Shown one piece after another: positions 26,791 through 36,724 of a DNA stretch of 64,000 bases (its first letter is position 1; the number at the start of each line of letters is the position of its first letter). Where the stretch lies: the NCBI RefSeq assembly GCF_026735165.1, contig NZ_JAPQES010000001.1:620001-684000 (forward strand), in the 5' to 3' direction. The translations under genes were made by a program, and so were the position numbers. The notes beneath the pieces are model-generated. The model searched no databases. It was not told where the DNA came from and worked only from the letters and a program-made list of their open reading frames with translations. Source of the stretch: Clostridium ganghwense (GTDB lineage: Bacteria > Bacillota > Clostridia > Clostridiales > Clostridiaceae).

Positions 26791-28572
26791 TTATATTTCT
26801 CTAGTTTTTCTTTTTAACCATTTTCTTTCATCTTCATTTAGGTATGTTGATAGTAAGTTATATATCTTTTTATGATACTCATTAAGCCATGTCTTTTCCT
26901 TATCATTAAGCATATCTATATCAATACCCTCTAAATCAATAGGACAATATGATATACCTTCAAACCTCATAAATTGACCAAATTCTGTTTGTTCATCCTC
27001 TACTACCAATAAAACATTTTCTGTTCTTATTCCATGCTTTCCTTCTTTATAGATTCCAGGTTCATTTGTAATAATCATACCTTTTTCTAATTTTGTATCA
27101 TTATAATCTTGGCTAAATCTTTGAGGTCCTTCATGAACATTAAGTAAAAATCCAACTCCATGTCCTGTTCCACATTTATAATCAATTCCCTCTTCCCATA
27201 AAGGTTGTCTAGCTAAAATATCCAAATTAGACCCTGTAGCTCCGTATAAAAACTTTATTCGACTTAAAGCTATATGCCCTTTTAATACTAAAGTAAAATC
27301 ATGTTTTTCTTCCTCACTAATTGGTCCTAAAATAATAGTTCTTGTAATGTCTGTTGTACCATCTAAATATTGTCCACCTGAATCAACTAAGAACATACCT
27401 TCTGCTTTTAAAGTATATTTTGTTTTCTCTGTTGCACTATAATGCATCATAGCTGCATGCTCTTTATATCCTCCAATAGTATCAAAGCTAGTTTCTATAA
27501 ATTTATCTTGTTCTCTTCTAAAAGCTTCTAATTTTTCTGTAGCTGAAATTTCTGTAATCTCTTCTTTTTCCACATTTTCATCTAACCAATGAAGGAATTT
27601 CACCATAGCTACACCGTCTTTTACTTGACAATTTTTCAAATTTTCAATTTCCACTTCATTTTTTATTGCTTTTAATTGTGTAGTAATATCTTTTCCCTCT
27701 ATTTTTTCACAACCTGATGGAATAGAATTATATAACCATCTACTAGTTTTACTTGGATCAAAGAAGACACCACTTCCTTCTTTTAAACCTGTTAATAATA
27801 TATCTTTTACTTCATAATACCCTTTTAAATCAACACCGTTATTCTTCAAAGTTTCAATAACTTCTTTTGTAACTTTTCTTTGATCTACGAAAATCATTGC
27901 CTTTTCTTCTGAAATTAGTGCATATGAAATAACAACAGGATTATTTTTTACATCATTTCCTCTAATATTAAAAAGCCATGCAATATCATCTAATGAACTT
28001 AACAAATAATACTGCGCTCCTTTTTTCTTCATTTCTCCTCTTACTAAATCCAATTTTTCCTTAATACTTTTTCCTGCATATTTTGTATCATGAATATATA
28101 CTTTACTTATAGGAATATCTTGTCTGTCTTCCCAAATAACATCAACTAAATCAAATTCTCCGTTTATCTTTATTTCTTTTTGTGCAAAACTTTCTTCTAA
28201 TTCTTTTACTTGTGTCCATGAAAACACCTTATCATCAAACCCTACACAAGCACCTTCTGGAAGTACGCTTTCAAGCCATTCTATGTATGTTGGAACATTG
28301 GGCTGTCTCATCTTAAATAGTTTTATTTCAGTTCCTTCTAACTGTTTTTCTGCTTGAAGAAAATATCTCCCATCTGTCCATAATCCACTTTTCTCAGTTG
28401 TTATAACAACTGTTCCTGCTGAACCAGTAAATCCAGAAATCCAAGCTCTTGATCTCCAATGTTCTGCAACGTATTCACTTTGGTGTGCATCAGAACTAGG
28501 TATAATATAAGCATCTATACCTTTATCTTTCATTTGTTTTCTTAACAATTTTAGTTTTTCATCTACTAACAT
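26791..28572 (-). CDS. Xaa-Pro aminopeptidase (M24B)
   Basis: The 593-residue cytosolic metallopeptidase has the long three-domain form. Two creatinase-like N-terminal domains (about 1-310) are followed by the pita-bread catalytic domain (about 320-540). The dimetal ligands are all present: Asp in VDSGGQYLDGTTDITRT (two Asp), His in GTGHGVGF, Glu in TNEPGIY and Glu in GIRTENV. It removes N-terminal residues preceding proline. It is the last gene of a likely operon with EutH and an XRE-cupin regulator, 75 bp after eutH. That pairing hints at use of peptides and ethanolamine as nutrients under one regulator. Confidence 0.92.
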   Translation of the reverse strand: MLVDEKLKLLRKQMKDKGIDAYIIPSSDAHQSEYVAEHWRSRAWISGFTGSAGTVVITTEKSGLWTDGRYFLQAEKQLEGTEIKLFKMRQPNVPTYIEWLESVLPEGACVGFDDKVFSWTQVKELEESFAQKEIKINGEFDLVDVIWEDRQDIPISKVYIHDTKYAGKSIKEKLDLVRGEMKKKGAQYYLLSSLDDIAWLFNIRGNDVKNNPVVISYALISEEKAMIFVDQRKVTKEVIETLKNNGVDLKGYYEVKDILLTGLKEGSGVFFDPSKTSRWLYNSIPSGCEKIEGKDITTQLKAIKNEVEIENLKNCQVKDGVAMVKFLHWLDENVEKEEITEISATEKLEAFRREQDKFIETSFDTIGGYKEHAAMMHYSATEKTKYTLKAEGMFLVDSGGQYLDGTTDITRTIILGPISEEEKHDFTLVLKGHIALSRIKFLYGATGSNLDILARQPLWEEGIDYKCGTGHGVGFLLNVHEGPQRFSQDYNDTKLEKGMIITNEPGIYKEGKHGIRTENVLLVVEDEQTEFGQFMRFEGISYCPIDLEGIDIDMLNDKEKTWLNEYHKKIYNLLSTYLNEDERKWLKRKTREI

Positions 28573-28647
28573 ACTTTTCCCCCTTAACTTTTTTAATTTT
28601 ATATTTATAATCTTTTAAAATCCATATGGATAATATTTTTAGCAAAT

Positions 28648-29754
28648 TTATTGTGTATTTTTTGCCATCACACAACTAGAATCTTTAACCTCTTCTCCTG
28701 TTAGAAAATAAGCCAAAATAACCCCACTAATTCCTGCTGTTAATTTTCCAATCATAACTGGTACTATCATAGAGCTTTCAACACTTGCTACAAATCCCAT
28801 TTGTCCTCCAAAAGAAAAAGCTCCACTAACAGCAAAGGCAGAACATATAACTTTTCCCCTTTTATCCATATCTTTTAGCATAACAAAGGCTGGAATATTA
28901 TTAGCAAGTGAAATAATTAGTCCTATTACGGCATTTTCTTCTATACCCACTTTTTCACCTACCTTAGATAAAGGCTTTGTAAATAATTTTGTAATTATAA
29001 ACATCATAGGATATGCCCCCGCCAAGAAAATGGAAATATTTACTACAATACTTAATCCTTCTTGTAATGGTTTCATTCCATGAATTAAAGTAATTCCTGT
29101 TAATCTTTGAAAAATTCCAGCAATCAATCCTATTGTACCAAGAATGGCTATAATTTTATTGAAATAAGCAAAACTTTTCATGATTTTTTCAGGTTGTTTA
29201 ATTAACCCTATTGCTAAAATAATCGAAAAAATTATGATAGGAATAAGATTTTTAATAATAACTAAAATATTCATTCCTGATAAAATACCACCTATAAGTG
29301 CTCCTATAGGAATTGTAATTATGCCAGCTAATATGCCTTTTATAAAAAATGGATGATCTTCTTTTTCAATAACTCCAATAGCAATTGGGATTGTATATAC
29401 AATTGTAGCTCCCAACATAGAAGCTATCAGTAATCCTGAAAACATTCCTAATTCTCTTGTCTTGGCAATTTCCATTGCTGAACTATATCCTCCCATATCA
29501 CAAGCCAATAAACTCCCTACAGATATAGAAGGATCTACCCCAATTACTTTAAATATTGGTGCTATTATAGATAATAATCCATTAGCCAATATAGGAGCCA
29601 TAGAGTATATTCCTATAATTCCCAATGCTAAATTTCCCATAGCCATAAATCCTTCATCGAATTTTTTTCCTAATCCAAATTTGTTTCCAATAATCTTATC
29701 TATACTCCCTAATACAGCAAAGAAAATGATAATATATAAAATGACTTTATTCAT
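28648..29754 (-). CDS. eutH: EutH-type ethanolamine permease
   Basis: The 368-residue integral membrane protein has about ten hydrophobic helices. It carries EutH features such as GSLLACDMGGYSSAMEIAKT, SLANNIPAFVMLKDMDKRGKVICSAF and SGAFSFGGQMGFVASVES in outline. EutH facilitates ethanolamine uptake. No other eut genes (ammonia-lyase, microcompartment shell, regulators EutV/W) are in the window, so it either feeds a remote pathway or carries a related amine. It starts 12 bp after the XRE-cupin regulator gene and is followed by an aminopeptidase gene. The start follows AAGGAGAAGTGG. Confidence 0.9.
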   Translation of the reverse strand: MNKVILYIIIFFAVLGSIDKIIGNKFGLGKKFDEGFMAMGNLALGIIGIYSMAPILANGLLSIIAPIFKVIGVDPSISVGSLLACDMGGYSSAMEIAKTRELGMFSGLLIASMLGATIVYTIPIAIGVIEKEDHPFFIKGILAGIITIPIGALIGGILSGMNILVIIKNLIPIIIFSIILAIGLIKQPEKIMKSFAYFNKIIAILGTIGLIAGIFQRLTGITLIHGMKPLQEGLSIVVNISIFLAGAYPMMFIITKLFTKPLSKVGEKVGIEENAVIGLIISLANNIPAFVMLKDMDKRGKVICSAFAVSGAFSFGGQMGFVASVESSMIVPVMIGKLTAGISGVILAYFLTGEEVKDSSCVMAKNTQ

Positions 29755-29766
29755 ACCACTTCTCCT

Positions 29767-30327
29767 TTAATTAATTACTTTAAAATTATTCGGGGTACTA
29801 ACTACAAGTAATTTCACAATTTTATTTGTATAATTAGCCCAGTTATGTACAATATCTGATTTGAAATGTGCTGTATCTCCAGGAAATAACTCATGCCTTT
29901 CATTACCTATATATATAGTCAAAATTCCTTCTAATACATATACAAATTCTTCTCCTTGATGCTGATAAGGAACAATTTCTTCTTCCTCCTTACTAGGTAG
30001 AATTTCGATTAATCTCGGTAAAATATTTTTATTTTTTAAATCATTAGACAACTGATAATGAATAAATTTAGATTCTTCAATACGAATAATTTCTCGTTCA
30101 TGACCACGCAGAATATAACCATTACTTTTCTTAGACATAGTAAAGAAATATCCTAAGTCTACTCCTAATATTTCAGCAATATTTTCCAAACAATCTATTG
30201 CTATCGTTGTCAATCCCCGTTCTAATTGAGATAAAAATCCAATAGAAAGATTAGTCTTTTCACTTAAATCTTTTAATGTAAGTTTTTTCTTTGTTCTAAG
30301 TTCTTTAATTCTTGTACCTATATCCAT
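29767..30327 (-). CDS. XRE-cupin transcriptional regulator
   Basis: The 186-residue protein joins an N-terminal XRE-type helix-turn-helix (about 1-62; TLKDLSEKTNLSIGFLSQLE) to a C-terminal cupin (about 105-180) with GEEFVYVLEGILTIYIGNERHELFPGD. Members such as PuuR sense amines or amino-acid derivatives. As first gene before eutH and the aminopeptidase it probably controls that operon and itself. The start follows AAGGAGG. Confidence 0.9.
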   Translation of the reverse strand: MDIGTRIKELRTKKKLTLKDLSEKTNLSIGFLSQLERGLTTIAIDCLENIAEILGVDLGYFFTMSKKSNGYILRGHEREIIRIEESKFIHYQLSNDLKNKNILPRLIEILPSKEEEEIVPYQHQGEEFVYVLEGILTIYIGNERHELFPGDTAHFKSDIVHNWANYTNKIVKLLVVSTPNNFKVIN

Positions 30328-30494
30328 TGTAATGATTATCCTCCTTTTTATTTTTATATGAAATTCCTCTAATAATTTTTCATAATTTAAAAAATAATTA
30401 TTTGTGCATGAAATAATAAATGATATATTTCATTATAATATAATTAATTATTTGTGTACATCATTTTTACTCATTTAAATATTATTTTACATAT

Positions 30495-30533
30495 AATAAA
30501 AAACTGACAGATTATACTTAGCTGCCAGCTTTA
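30495..30533 (-). terminator. Intrinsic terminator after the PfkB kinase gene
   Basis: The minus strand has CTGGCAG and CTGTCAG as a 7-bp stem with one G-U pair, then TTTTTTATT. It lies downstream of the kinase gene and upstream of the XRE-cupin operon. The rest of 30328-30622 is AT-rich with no gene seen. Confidence 0.65.
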
Positions 30534-30622
30534 AAACTCACTTAAATATTGCTTATTTTTAAATCTCTATATGTATATTATTAAATTATTCCGATAATCA
30601 TTTATGTTTCAAAAAATATTTT

Positions 30623-31576
30623 TTAGTATTTAATTTCTGTCCAATTAATAGATTCAATAGTTTTTTCAACCAACTCATAGCTCATATCAGGATGAATTGT
30701 TTCTTCATGAGATATTGTAATAATTGACATTGCAACTGCAAATTTAACAGTTTCTTGTATGGGAAGCTTTTTCGTATAAGCATAACCTAAGCCTGCAACA
30801 AAAGAATCGCCAGCTCCCGTTACATTCTTAACAGTTACATCATTTGCCTTAATTCTACCTGTTTTTACTCCATTAGAATAATAAATTCCATCCTCATCTA
30901 AACTTATAAACACATTTTTTATACCTAGCGACAGAAAGTATTCCCCAGCTTTTTTTAAGTCTTCATCTGTATTTATTTCAAATCCAGCTAGAACTTCTGC
31001 TTCATGTCTATTAGGTTTGATTGTGTGAAAATGCTTGATTAGATGTTTTATAGTTTCTGCTTTAGCAGCTGAAACAGGATCTAAAATAAACTTTGTTTCA
31101 CCCTTAAACTTAGTTAAAATATATTCCAAATTTGCAGCATTATCTGCATCTAAAAATGTAAATTGAGAATTTTTTATAATATCTGCTTTTAAATCAATAA
31201 ATTCAAAATCAATTTCATCAATACTTTTCATATCAACAATAGCAGAAACCATTTCGCCATTTTCATCCAAAATAGCCATATATGTTGGTGTACTTCCATT
31301 TTCTAAAATTAAAGACTCTTGCATATCATATCCAATAAGCTTAGAATGGTCTAACATGCTGCGGCCTTTTTCATCATTTCCTAAAACAGAAATAAATTTT
31401 GTATTTACCCCTACACGTGCCATATTCTCTGCAATATTTCTACACACTCCCCCAAAAGACATTTTTATATTGCCTGGTGTAGAATTATAAGGTCTATAAT
31501 TAGAACTACTAAAACCAAAAATATCAACAATTGAAGCTCCGAAAACTAAAATATATGGTTCATTTTTAATACGCAT
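30623..31576 (-). CDS. PfkB-family carbohydrate kinase, possibly pseudouridine kinase
   Basis: The 317-residue ribokinase-fold enzyme has the N-terminal glycine motif FGGVCRNIAENMARVG (about 41-56) and the C-terminal catalytic signature NVTGAGDSFVAGLGYAY (about 252-268), with the base Asp. The family phosphorylates sugars or nucleosides with ATP. The GGVCRNIAENMARVG form and the following ISVLGNDEKG resemble pseudouridine kinase PsuK, but the usual psuG partner is not adjacent, so the substrate stays open. It is monocistronic, with its own terminator. Start ATG at 31576, ribosome binding site GGAGGAGAG. Confidence 0.8.
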   Translation of the reverse strand: MRIKNEPYILVFGASIVDIFGFSSSNYRPYNSTPGNIKMSFGGVCRNIAENMARVGVNTKFISVLGNDEKGRSMLDHSKLIGYDMQESLILENGSTPTYMAILDENGEMVSAIVDMKSIDEIDFEFIDLKADIIKNSQFTFLDADNAANLEYILTKFKGETKFILDPVSAAKAETIKHLIKHFHTIKPNRHEAEVLAGFEINTDEDLKKAGEYFLSLGIKNVFISLDEDGIYYSNGVKTGRIKANDVTVKNVTGAGDSFVAGLGYAYTKKLPIQETVKFAVAMSIITISHEETIHPDMSYELVEKTIESINWTEIKY

Positions 31577-31685
31577 GCTTGTCTCTCCTCCTAATCATCA
31601 ACCATACTATTTTATCATATTTTTATATTTTTAGTAGTGCTATATATTAAGTTTTTCTGTTCTATATAACATGGTAAATATAACC

Positions 31686-31731
31686 ATAAAAAATCCACCT
31701 ATTTATTATAAAAATAATAGGTGGATTTTAC
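31686..31731 (-). terminator. Intrinsic terminator after the ClpE-like gene
   Basis: A stem of about 17 bp (arms AAAATCCACCTATTATT and AATAAATAGGTGGATTTT) with a short loop is followed on the minus strand by TTTTTTATGG. Confidence 0.85.
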
Positions 31732-31775
31732 TAAAGGCTAATATTTAAAATATTAAATTTAAATCTACATTTTTT

Positions 31776-34076
31776 CTATTGTAATATTATTTTTCCATCT
31801 TTCAATTTTACATTTATTTGAGAACCTTCTCTAAATTTATTTTGGAGATACTGCTCAGCAATTTCATCTTCAATGTATTTCTGAATAGTTCTTCTCAAAG
31901 GTCTAGCACCATATTTCTTATCATATCCCTTTTCTAATATAAAATCTTTTACCTCATTAGAAATTTCAAGGTTTATTCTTTTTTCTTGTGCTTCATCAAC
32001 TACTTCTTTAATCATCAAGTCAATAATTTGACGAAGTTCTTCCTTATTAAGTTCCGTAAAGATAATAGTTTCGTCTACTCTATTTAAAAATTCAGGTCTA
32101 AAGATTTCTTTTAATGCATCTTTTACACGATTTTCTAAAATATTATATTCAGCCTTTGCAAAACCAATACCATTTGATTTGAAATGAGTACCTGCATTAG
32201 ATGTCATAATAATGACTGTATTTTCAAAGAAAGTAGTTCTACCTTGACTATCTGTTAGTCTTCCATCTTCAAGAATTTGAAGCAGCATATTAAATACATC
32301 TGGATGTGCTTTTTCAATTTCATCCAAAAGAATAACAGAATAAGGTTTCCTTCTTACTTTTTCCGTTAACTGTCCTCCTTGATCATATCCTACATATCCT
32401 GGAGGCGCTCCAATCAACTTAGAAACAGTATGCTTTTCCATATACTCAGACATATCTACACGAATCATAGCATCTTCACTTCCGAAAAGTTCACACGCTA
32501 CTGTCTTTACTAATTCTGTCTTTCCCACCCCTGTAGGACCAATAAAAATAAATGAGGAAGGTTTTCTCTTTTTTCGGAATCCTGAACGATTACGTCTTAT
32601 TGTTCTTGATAAGCTTACAATAGCTTCATGCTGACCAATAATTCGTTTATGCAATTTTTCTTCTAAATTTAACAGCTTTTGAGCTTCCTTTTCCGTAATT
32701 TTTTGCACAGGAATTTTTGTCCAAGCCTCTATAACAAATGCAATATCTTGAGTAGTAATTTGTACCTCATTGCATTTTTTCTCAATTTCTTTAATTTTCC
32801 CTTCAATTTGGCATTCCTGCACTTTATATTCTGCAGCTTTTTCATAATTCTTACTATCAGATGCCGCTTGTTTGTCATCTTGGAGTTTTTCCAACTCTTC
32901 TCTTAAAGATTCCAGCTCTATAAGCCCTTGATTTTTTAAATTTGCTCTTGAACCAGCTTCATCAATTACATCTATTGCTTTATCAGGCAAATATCTATCA
33001 GTAATATATCTTTCTGATAGATTTACAGCCTCTTCAATTACTTCATCAGATATTTTCACTTTATGATACTCTTCATAATAATTTCTTATACCTTTTAAAA
33101 TTTCTATGGTTTCCTCAGCCGTAGGTTCTTCAACTAATACAGGTTGAAATCTCCTCTCTAATGCAGAATCTTTTTCAATATGTTTTCTGTATTCTTCAAG
33201 AGTAGTTGCACCAATTACCTGTATTTCTCCTCTAGCAAGTGCAGGTTTTAAAATATTAGCTGCATTCATAGCGCCTCCTTGTACCTCACCTGCTCCCATA
33301 ATATTATGCACTTCATCAATAACTAAAATTACATTTTCACTTTCTTGCGCTTCTTTTATAATAGATTTCATACGCCCTTCAAACTGTCCTCTAAATTGCG
33401 TACCTGCTACAACAGCAGTTAAATCTAACAGATAAATTTCAGCATTAAACAATTTGGCCGGAACCTGCTTTTCAGCAATACGTACAGCTAATCCTTCTGC
33501 AAGAGCTGTTTTTCCAACTCCAGGCTCACCAATCAATATAGGATTATTTTTAGTTCGCCTATTTAGAATTTGTACCACTCTATCTATTTCTCTATTTCTT
33601 CCAATTATCTTGTCTACTTCATCATTCTTTGCCTTTTCTGTTAGATTAACTCCATACTTTTCTAAATTCTTTTTCTTATTTCCAAATATTTTACTTTTAG
33701 ACTTAACCTTTGATTGATCTTTTACATTAGAAGACTTTTCTTTATCTTCTAGATTATATTCTAATTTATCTTCTTTATTATTTCCATCTTCTGTTGTTGG
33801 AAATGAACCATTAAATAAGTTCATAAATAAATTTTCTTCAGAATCTCCAAAAGCATCTTCAAGATTTATATCTTTAAGCATATCATTCATTTGTTCAGTT
33901 AAATTCCCCATATCTTCCTGAGTCATTCCAGCTTGATTCATAAGTTGATCAATAGCAGTAAATCCCATCTTTTTTGCACATTCTATACATAATCCTATCA
34001 TTTCAGATTTTCCATTTTCAATTTTTGATGTAAATATAATTGCTACATTTTTTTTGCATACAGAACACATCTTCAT
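31776..34076 (-). CDS. ClpE-like AAA+ unfoldase
   Basis: The 766-residue Clp/Hsp100 ATPase has an N-terminal zinc finger (CSVCKKN with CIECAKKM, residues about 3-40), a charged linker, and AAA-1 with Walker A GEPGVGKTA and Walker B VILVIDEVHNI. A UVR coiled-coil middle region (LESLREELEKLQDDK) and AAA-2 with GPTGVGKTE follow, then the C-terminal D2-small domain. The zinc finger and UVR segment point to ClpE rather than ClpC. It should unfold stress-damaged proteins for ClpP. The frame runs 20 codons further upstream to 34136, but the ATG at 34076 has a GGAG ribosome binding site and begins at the zinc finger. No CtsR or McsAB genes are adjacent. Confidence 0.88.
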   Translation of the reverse strand: MKMCSVCKKNVAIIFTSKIENGKSEMIGLCIECAKKMGFTAIDQLMNQAGMTQEDMGNLTEQMNDMLKDINLEDAFGDSEENLFMNLFNGSFPTTEDGNNKEDKLEYNLEDKEKSSNVKDQSKVKSKSKIFGNKKKNLEKYGVNLTEKAKNDEVDKIIGRNREIDRVVQILNRRTKNNPILIGEPGVGKTALAEGLAVRIAEKQVPAKLFNAEIYLLDLTAVVAGTQFRGQFEGRMKSIIKEAQESENVILVIDEVHNIMGAGEVQGGAMNAANILKPALARGEIQVIGATTLEEYRKHIEKDSALERRFQPVLVEEPTAEETIEILKGIRNYYEEYHKVKISDEVIEEAVNLSERYITDRYLPDKAIDVIDEAGSRANLKNQGLIELESLREELEKLQDDKQAASDSKNYEKAAEYKVQECQIEGKIKEIEKKCNEVQITTQDIAFVIEAWTKIPVQKITEKEAQKLLNLEEKLHKRIIGQHEAIVSLSRTIRRNRSGFRKKRKPSSFIFIGPTGVGKTELVKTVACELFGSEDAMIRVDMSEYMEKHTVSKLIGAPPGYVGYDQGGQLTEKVRRKPYSVILLDEIEKAHPDVFNMLLQILEDGRLTDSQGRTTFFENTVIIMTSNAGTHFKSNGIGFAKAEYNILENRVKDALKEIFRPEFLNRVDETIIFTELNKEELRQIIDLMIKEVVDEAQEKRINLEISNEVKDFILEKGYDKKYGARPLRRTIQKYIEDEIAEQYLQNKFREGSQINVKLKDGKIILQ

Positions 34077-34164
34077 ATAAACCATCTCCATACTTTTATA
34101 TGTTAACATCACATTGTTGTAATTACAGTATAACATATTTTTACCTATTATTATTTTATTAATC

Positions 34165-34857
34165 CTACTTTCTTCTAATCATATGTCTTTGGGGACGAAG
34201 TGTGATATCTGTAACTACAGTACCCTGCCTTTGAGATAAAATCATTTCTACTGCTTCTGCCACACACTGAGGTGTTATATAACTCTCTTCTATATCACCC
34301 TCTCTAAAGTTTAAATCATCATAAAAAGCTGTCTTTGTCATATCTGGATGAATAGTCACCACTTTTACACCAGTTTTCCTCGTCTCATCAAATAGACTCT
34401 CTGCAAAATGGGTAATTCCTGCTTTTGTGGCCGCATAAGCACAACCATATGTACTGGACTTTTTAGCGGTTATAGAAGAAATATTAATAATATATCCTAC
34501 ATTCTTTTTTAAATCTCTAAGAAGTAATTGTATAAGTACTAATGGCGCTTCTAAGTTCGTTGCAACCATAGCATGAATCTTTTGAGGATTTAATTCCTCA
34601 TGAGGTCCAAAATACCCTACTCCTGCATTATTAACAAGAATATATACTTCTTCATTTTTTCTAATCTCTTTTATTTTTTGAGTTAAATCATGAATTTTAG
34701 TTAAATCACAAGAAACTTTTATAAAATTATTATTTTCCAAATTAATCTTAGAAAAGTTTCTTCCTATCCCATAAACCTTATATCCTATTTTTAAAAGTTT
34801 TCTAGTAATTTCAAACCCAATTCCTGAAGATGCTCCTGTAACAATAGCTGTTTTCAT
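34165..34857 (-). CDS. Short-chain dehydrogenase/reductase
   Basis: The 230-residue Rossmann enzyme shows the cofactor loop TGASSGIG (residues 7-14), NNAG (about 88), catalytic Ser in NISSITAK, and YAATK (Tyr and Lys about 142-146). It uses NAD(P)(H) on an unidentified alcohol or carbonyl. It lies 15 bp after spore photoproduct lyase, as the third gene of a nucleosidase-splB-SDR cluster, so expression during sporulation is likely. Confidence 0.85.
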   Translation of the reverse strand: MKTAIVTGASSGIGFEITRKLLKIGYKVYGIGRNFSKINLENNNFIKVSCDLTKIHDLTQKIKEIRKNEEVYILVNNAGVGYFGPHEELNPQKIHAMVATNLEAPLVLIQLLLRDLKKNVGYIINISSITAKKSSTYGCAYAATKAGITHFAESLFDETRKTGVKVVTIHPDMTKTAFYDDLNFREGDIEESYITPQCVAEAVEMILSQRQGTVVTDITLRPQRHMIRRK

Positions 34858-34872
34858 ATATACTTTCCTTCC

Positions 34873-35901
34873 TTAAATGTATATTTTCTTCTTTGGCATA
34901 AACTTGCAGACCTCTTTATATACAAAATCTATCATTTCCCTTGTTTGTTTTTCTGAATAACTACAAACACCATTTTTACATTCAAAAGGATAAGAAAGTA
35001 GCAATGAATGAGTTCTTTCCTTTTGCATTTTTTTAAGATAATCCTTTGCCACCCTAAAAACACCAATACTTATATCATAAATTTTTTCCGCTGGCAGAAC
35101 CTTAAAGGTTTCTTCTACTAATTTCTTGTATTCTTTTTTCCAATCTTTTGTATATAGTAAAGGATCAAAGCAAATTCTTACCGTCCACCCTTTTTCTACA
35201 GCATCTCTAATACTTTCTAATCTTAATTTTGAAGAAGGCGTTTTTTCCTCGTATTTACTAATAACCTTAGAAGGCGATAATGTCCAGGCCAGAATTGTAT
35301 TATCTAAAGGATCTATATCTCTAATTGCCTTAAAATTTGCACTTTTAGTTCTAAGTTCTATCTTTAAATCCGGATGCTTATTTGCAAATTTCATCCATGA
35401 AGTTGCAAAAGAAGTAATGCCTTCAAAAGCAAGTAAATCTGAATCATAAGAAACACAAAGATATACAGGGTGTTTTTCTAATAGTTTCTCTACTTCATTA
35501 AAAATATCTTCTATATTAACAAATATAACAATATTTGCTGATGGATACATTCCCTGAAGATAACAATATTCACAATTATAAATACAATTCATCATAGAAG
35601 AAGTATAGTAAAAATGTGCATTACCAAAATTTTCACAAACATCTGCCCCTTCATAAATCAAATTGTCTTTTTTAGTAGCTAAAATTAATTTTGTACTTCT
35701 CTTTTGCATATTAAAACTCTGATGCCCTCGACAAAACACTTCTTTATAATGATCAATTTCAACCACAACTGTATTCTTAAAGTAGGCTAAGATTTTTTCT
35801 GTATTTGGATGGTTTAATGCACTTTTTTCTACATAAATGTGTGAAAAATTAGAATTCCATAAGCTGTTCTTTGAGTTTTGCAAAATACCTCTTCCCCTCA
35901 T
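34873..35901 (-). CDS. splB: Spore photoproduct lyase
   Basis: The 342-residue radical SAM enzyme reverses the spore photoproduct thymine dimer during germination. The cluster motif CIYNCEYC (CxxxCxxC, about residues 85-92) is followed by YLQG. A matching N-terminus (IYVEKSALNHPNTEKIL) and a C-terminal FECKNGVCSYSEKQT support the call. Its annotated start overlaps the upstream nucleosidase gene by 53 bp. A TTG at 35883 preceded by AGAGG is an alternative start. Overlap implies translational coupling. Its presence implies that the organism makes endospores. Confidence 0.9.
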   Translation of the reverse strand: MRGRGILQNSKNSLWNSNFSHIYVEKSALNHPNTEKILAYFKNTVVVEIDHYKEVFCRGHQSFNMQKRSTKLILATKKDNLIYEGADVCENFGNAHFYYTSSMMNCIYNCEYCYLQGMYPSANIVIFVNIEDIFNEVEKLLEKHPVYLCVSYDSDLLAFEGITSFATSWMKFANKHPDLKIELRTKSANFKAIRDIDPLDNTILAWTLSPSKVISKYEEKTPSSKLRLESIRDAVEKGWTVRICFDPLLYTKDWKKEYKKLVEETFKVLPAEKIYDISIGVFRVAKDYLKKMQKERTHSLLLSYPFECKNGVCSYSEKQTREMIDFVYKEVCKFMPKKKIYI

Positions 35902-36682
35902 TTTTAGATTTGCATTGAATATGTAAAAAAGGCTTTGAAACCTCTAATATGTTTCCAAAACGAATTTTATAGTGCTTACTTAACTGATTTAATTGATGAT
36001 ACATTGATTCAGTAAGTCTTAAGTTATTACTAATTTTTTTTAGAAAATTCACTTCTTCTTCCGTAAATATCTTACTAGGTTGACAACAAGATTTTTGCCT
36101 TTCTTTCATCCATTTACTAATTAAAGGCACATTATCTCCTACTAATTCCGATACCTTTTTCGATGTTACCTTATCTCCTTCTAAAAAATCAGAAACAATT
36201 TTTATACAGTTAATCTGATGAGGAGGTAAAAATATAGCTGCAGCTGCATAAGCTCCTGCCCCCTCCATATCTACTAAATCTCCTTCAAATTCACAGTACA
36301 TTTCTCTATTTATTATTGTAGAAAATGTTTCTAGAACTCCTTCTTCAAAAGGATGTTTAAATAATATATCCGGATAAAATTTCTTTTTTGTATCGTGATT
36401 AATAATTTTATGACACAATATAGTATTTCCTATCTCTATTTCTTGTTTTTTAGTTCCACAAATCCCTATATTAATAAATAAATCATAAGGTTCTGCTTTG
36501 TATTTAGTAAGCATATATGTAGTAGCAATAGCTGATGCTACTGAACCTACACCACTAATAATAAGCACAGTTTCATCATTTTTAAAAACTTGAAAGCTAG
36601 TAACCTCATTATCCTTTTTCAATCCTAAATAAGATATAAACGGACTAACCTCACAATACATTGCAGCACATATGTAAATCAT
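35849..36682 (-). CDS. Nucleoside phosphorylase/nucleosidase-like protein of the splB operon
   Basis: The 277-residue protein has a phosphorylase-superfamily domain (about 1-185): CAAMYCEVSPF, the nucleoside loop SGVGSVASAIATTYML, INIGICGTK, the base-binding LVDMEGAGAYA and IKIVSDFLEG with the catalytic Asp. It resembles MTA/SAH nucleosidases but adds an unassigned helical tail (about 195-277) rich in Lys and Gln. Such genes often precede splB in Firmicutes, and a role in clearing 5'-deoxyadenosine made by the radical SAM reaction is an attractive inference. First gene of the cluster. Confidence 0.78.
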   Translation of the reverse strand: MIYICAAMYCEVSPFISYLGLKKDNEVTSFQVFKNDETVLIISGVGSVASAIATTYMLTKYKAEPYDLFINIGICGTKKQEIEIGNTILCHKIINHDTKKKFYPDILFKHPFEEGVLETFSTIINREMYCEFEGDLVDMEGAGAYAAAAIFLPPHQINCIKIVSDFLEGDKVTSKKVSELVGDNVPLISKWMKERQKSCCQPSKIFTEEEVNFLKKISNNLRLTESMYHQLNQLSKHYKIRFGNILEVSKPFLHIQCKSKNEGKRYFAKLKEQLMEF

Positions 36683-36724
36683 TTTTAATTGTCCTTTCTT
36701 ATTTTATATTTTTTATATTTAAAT

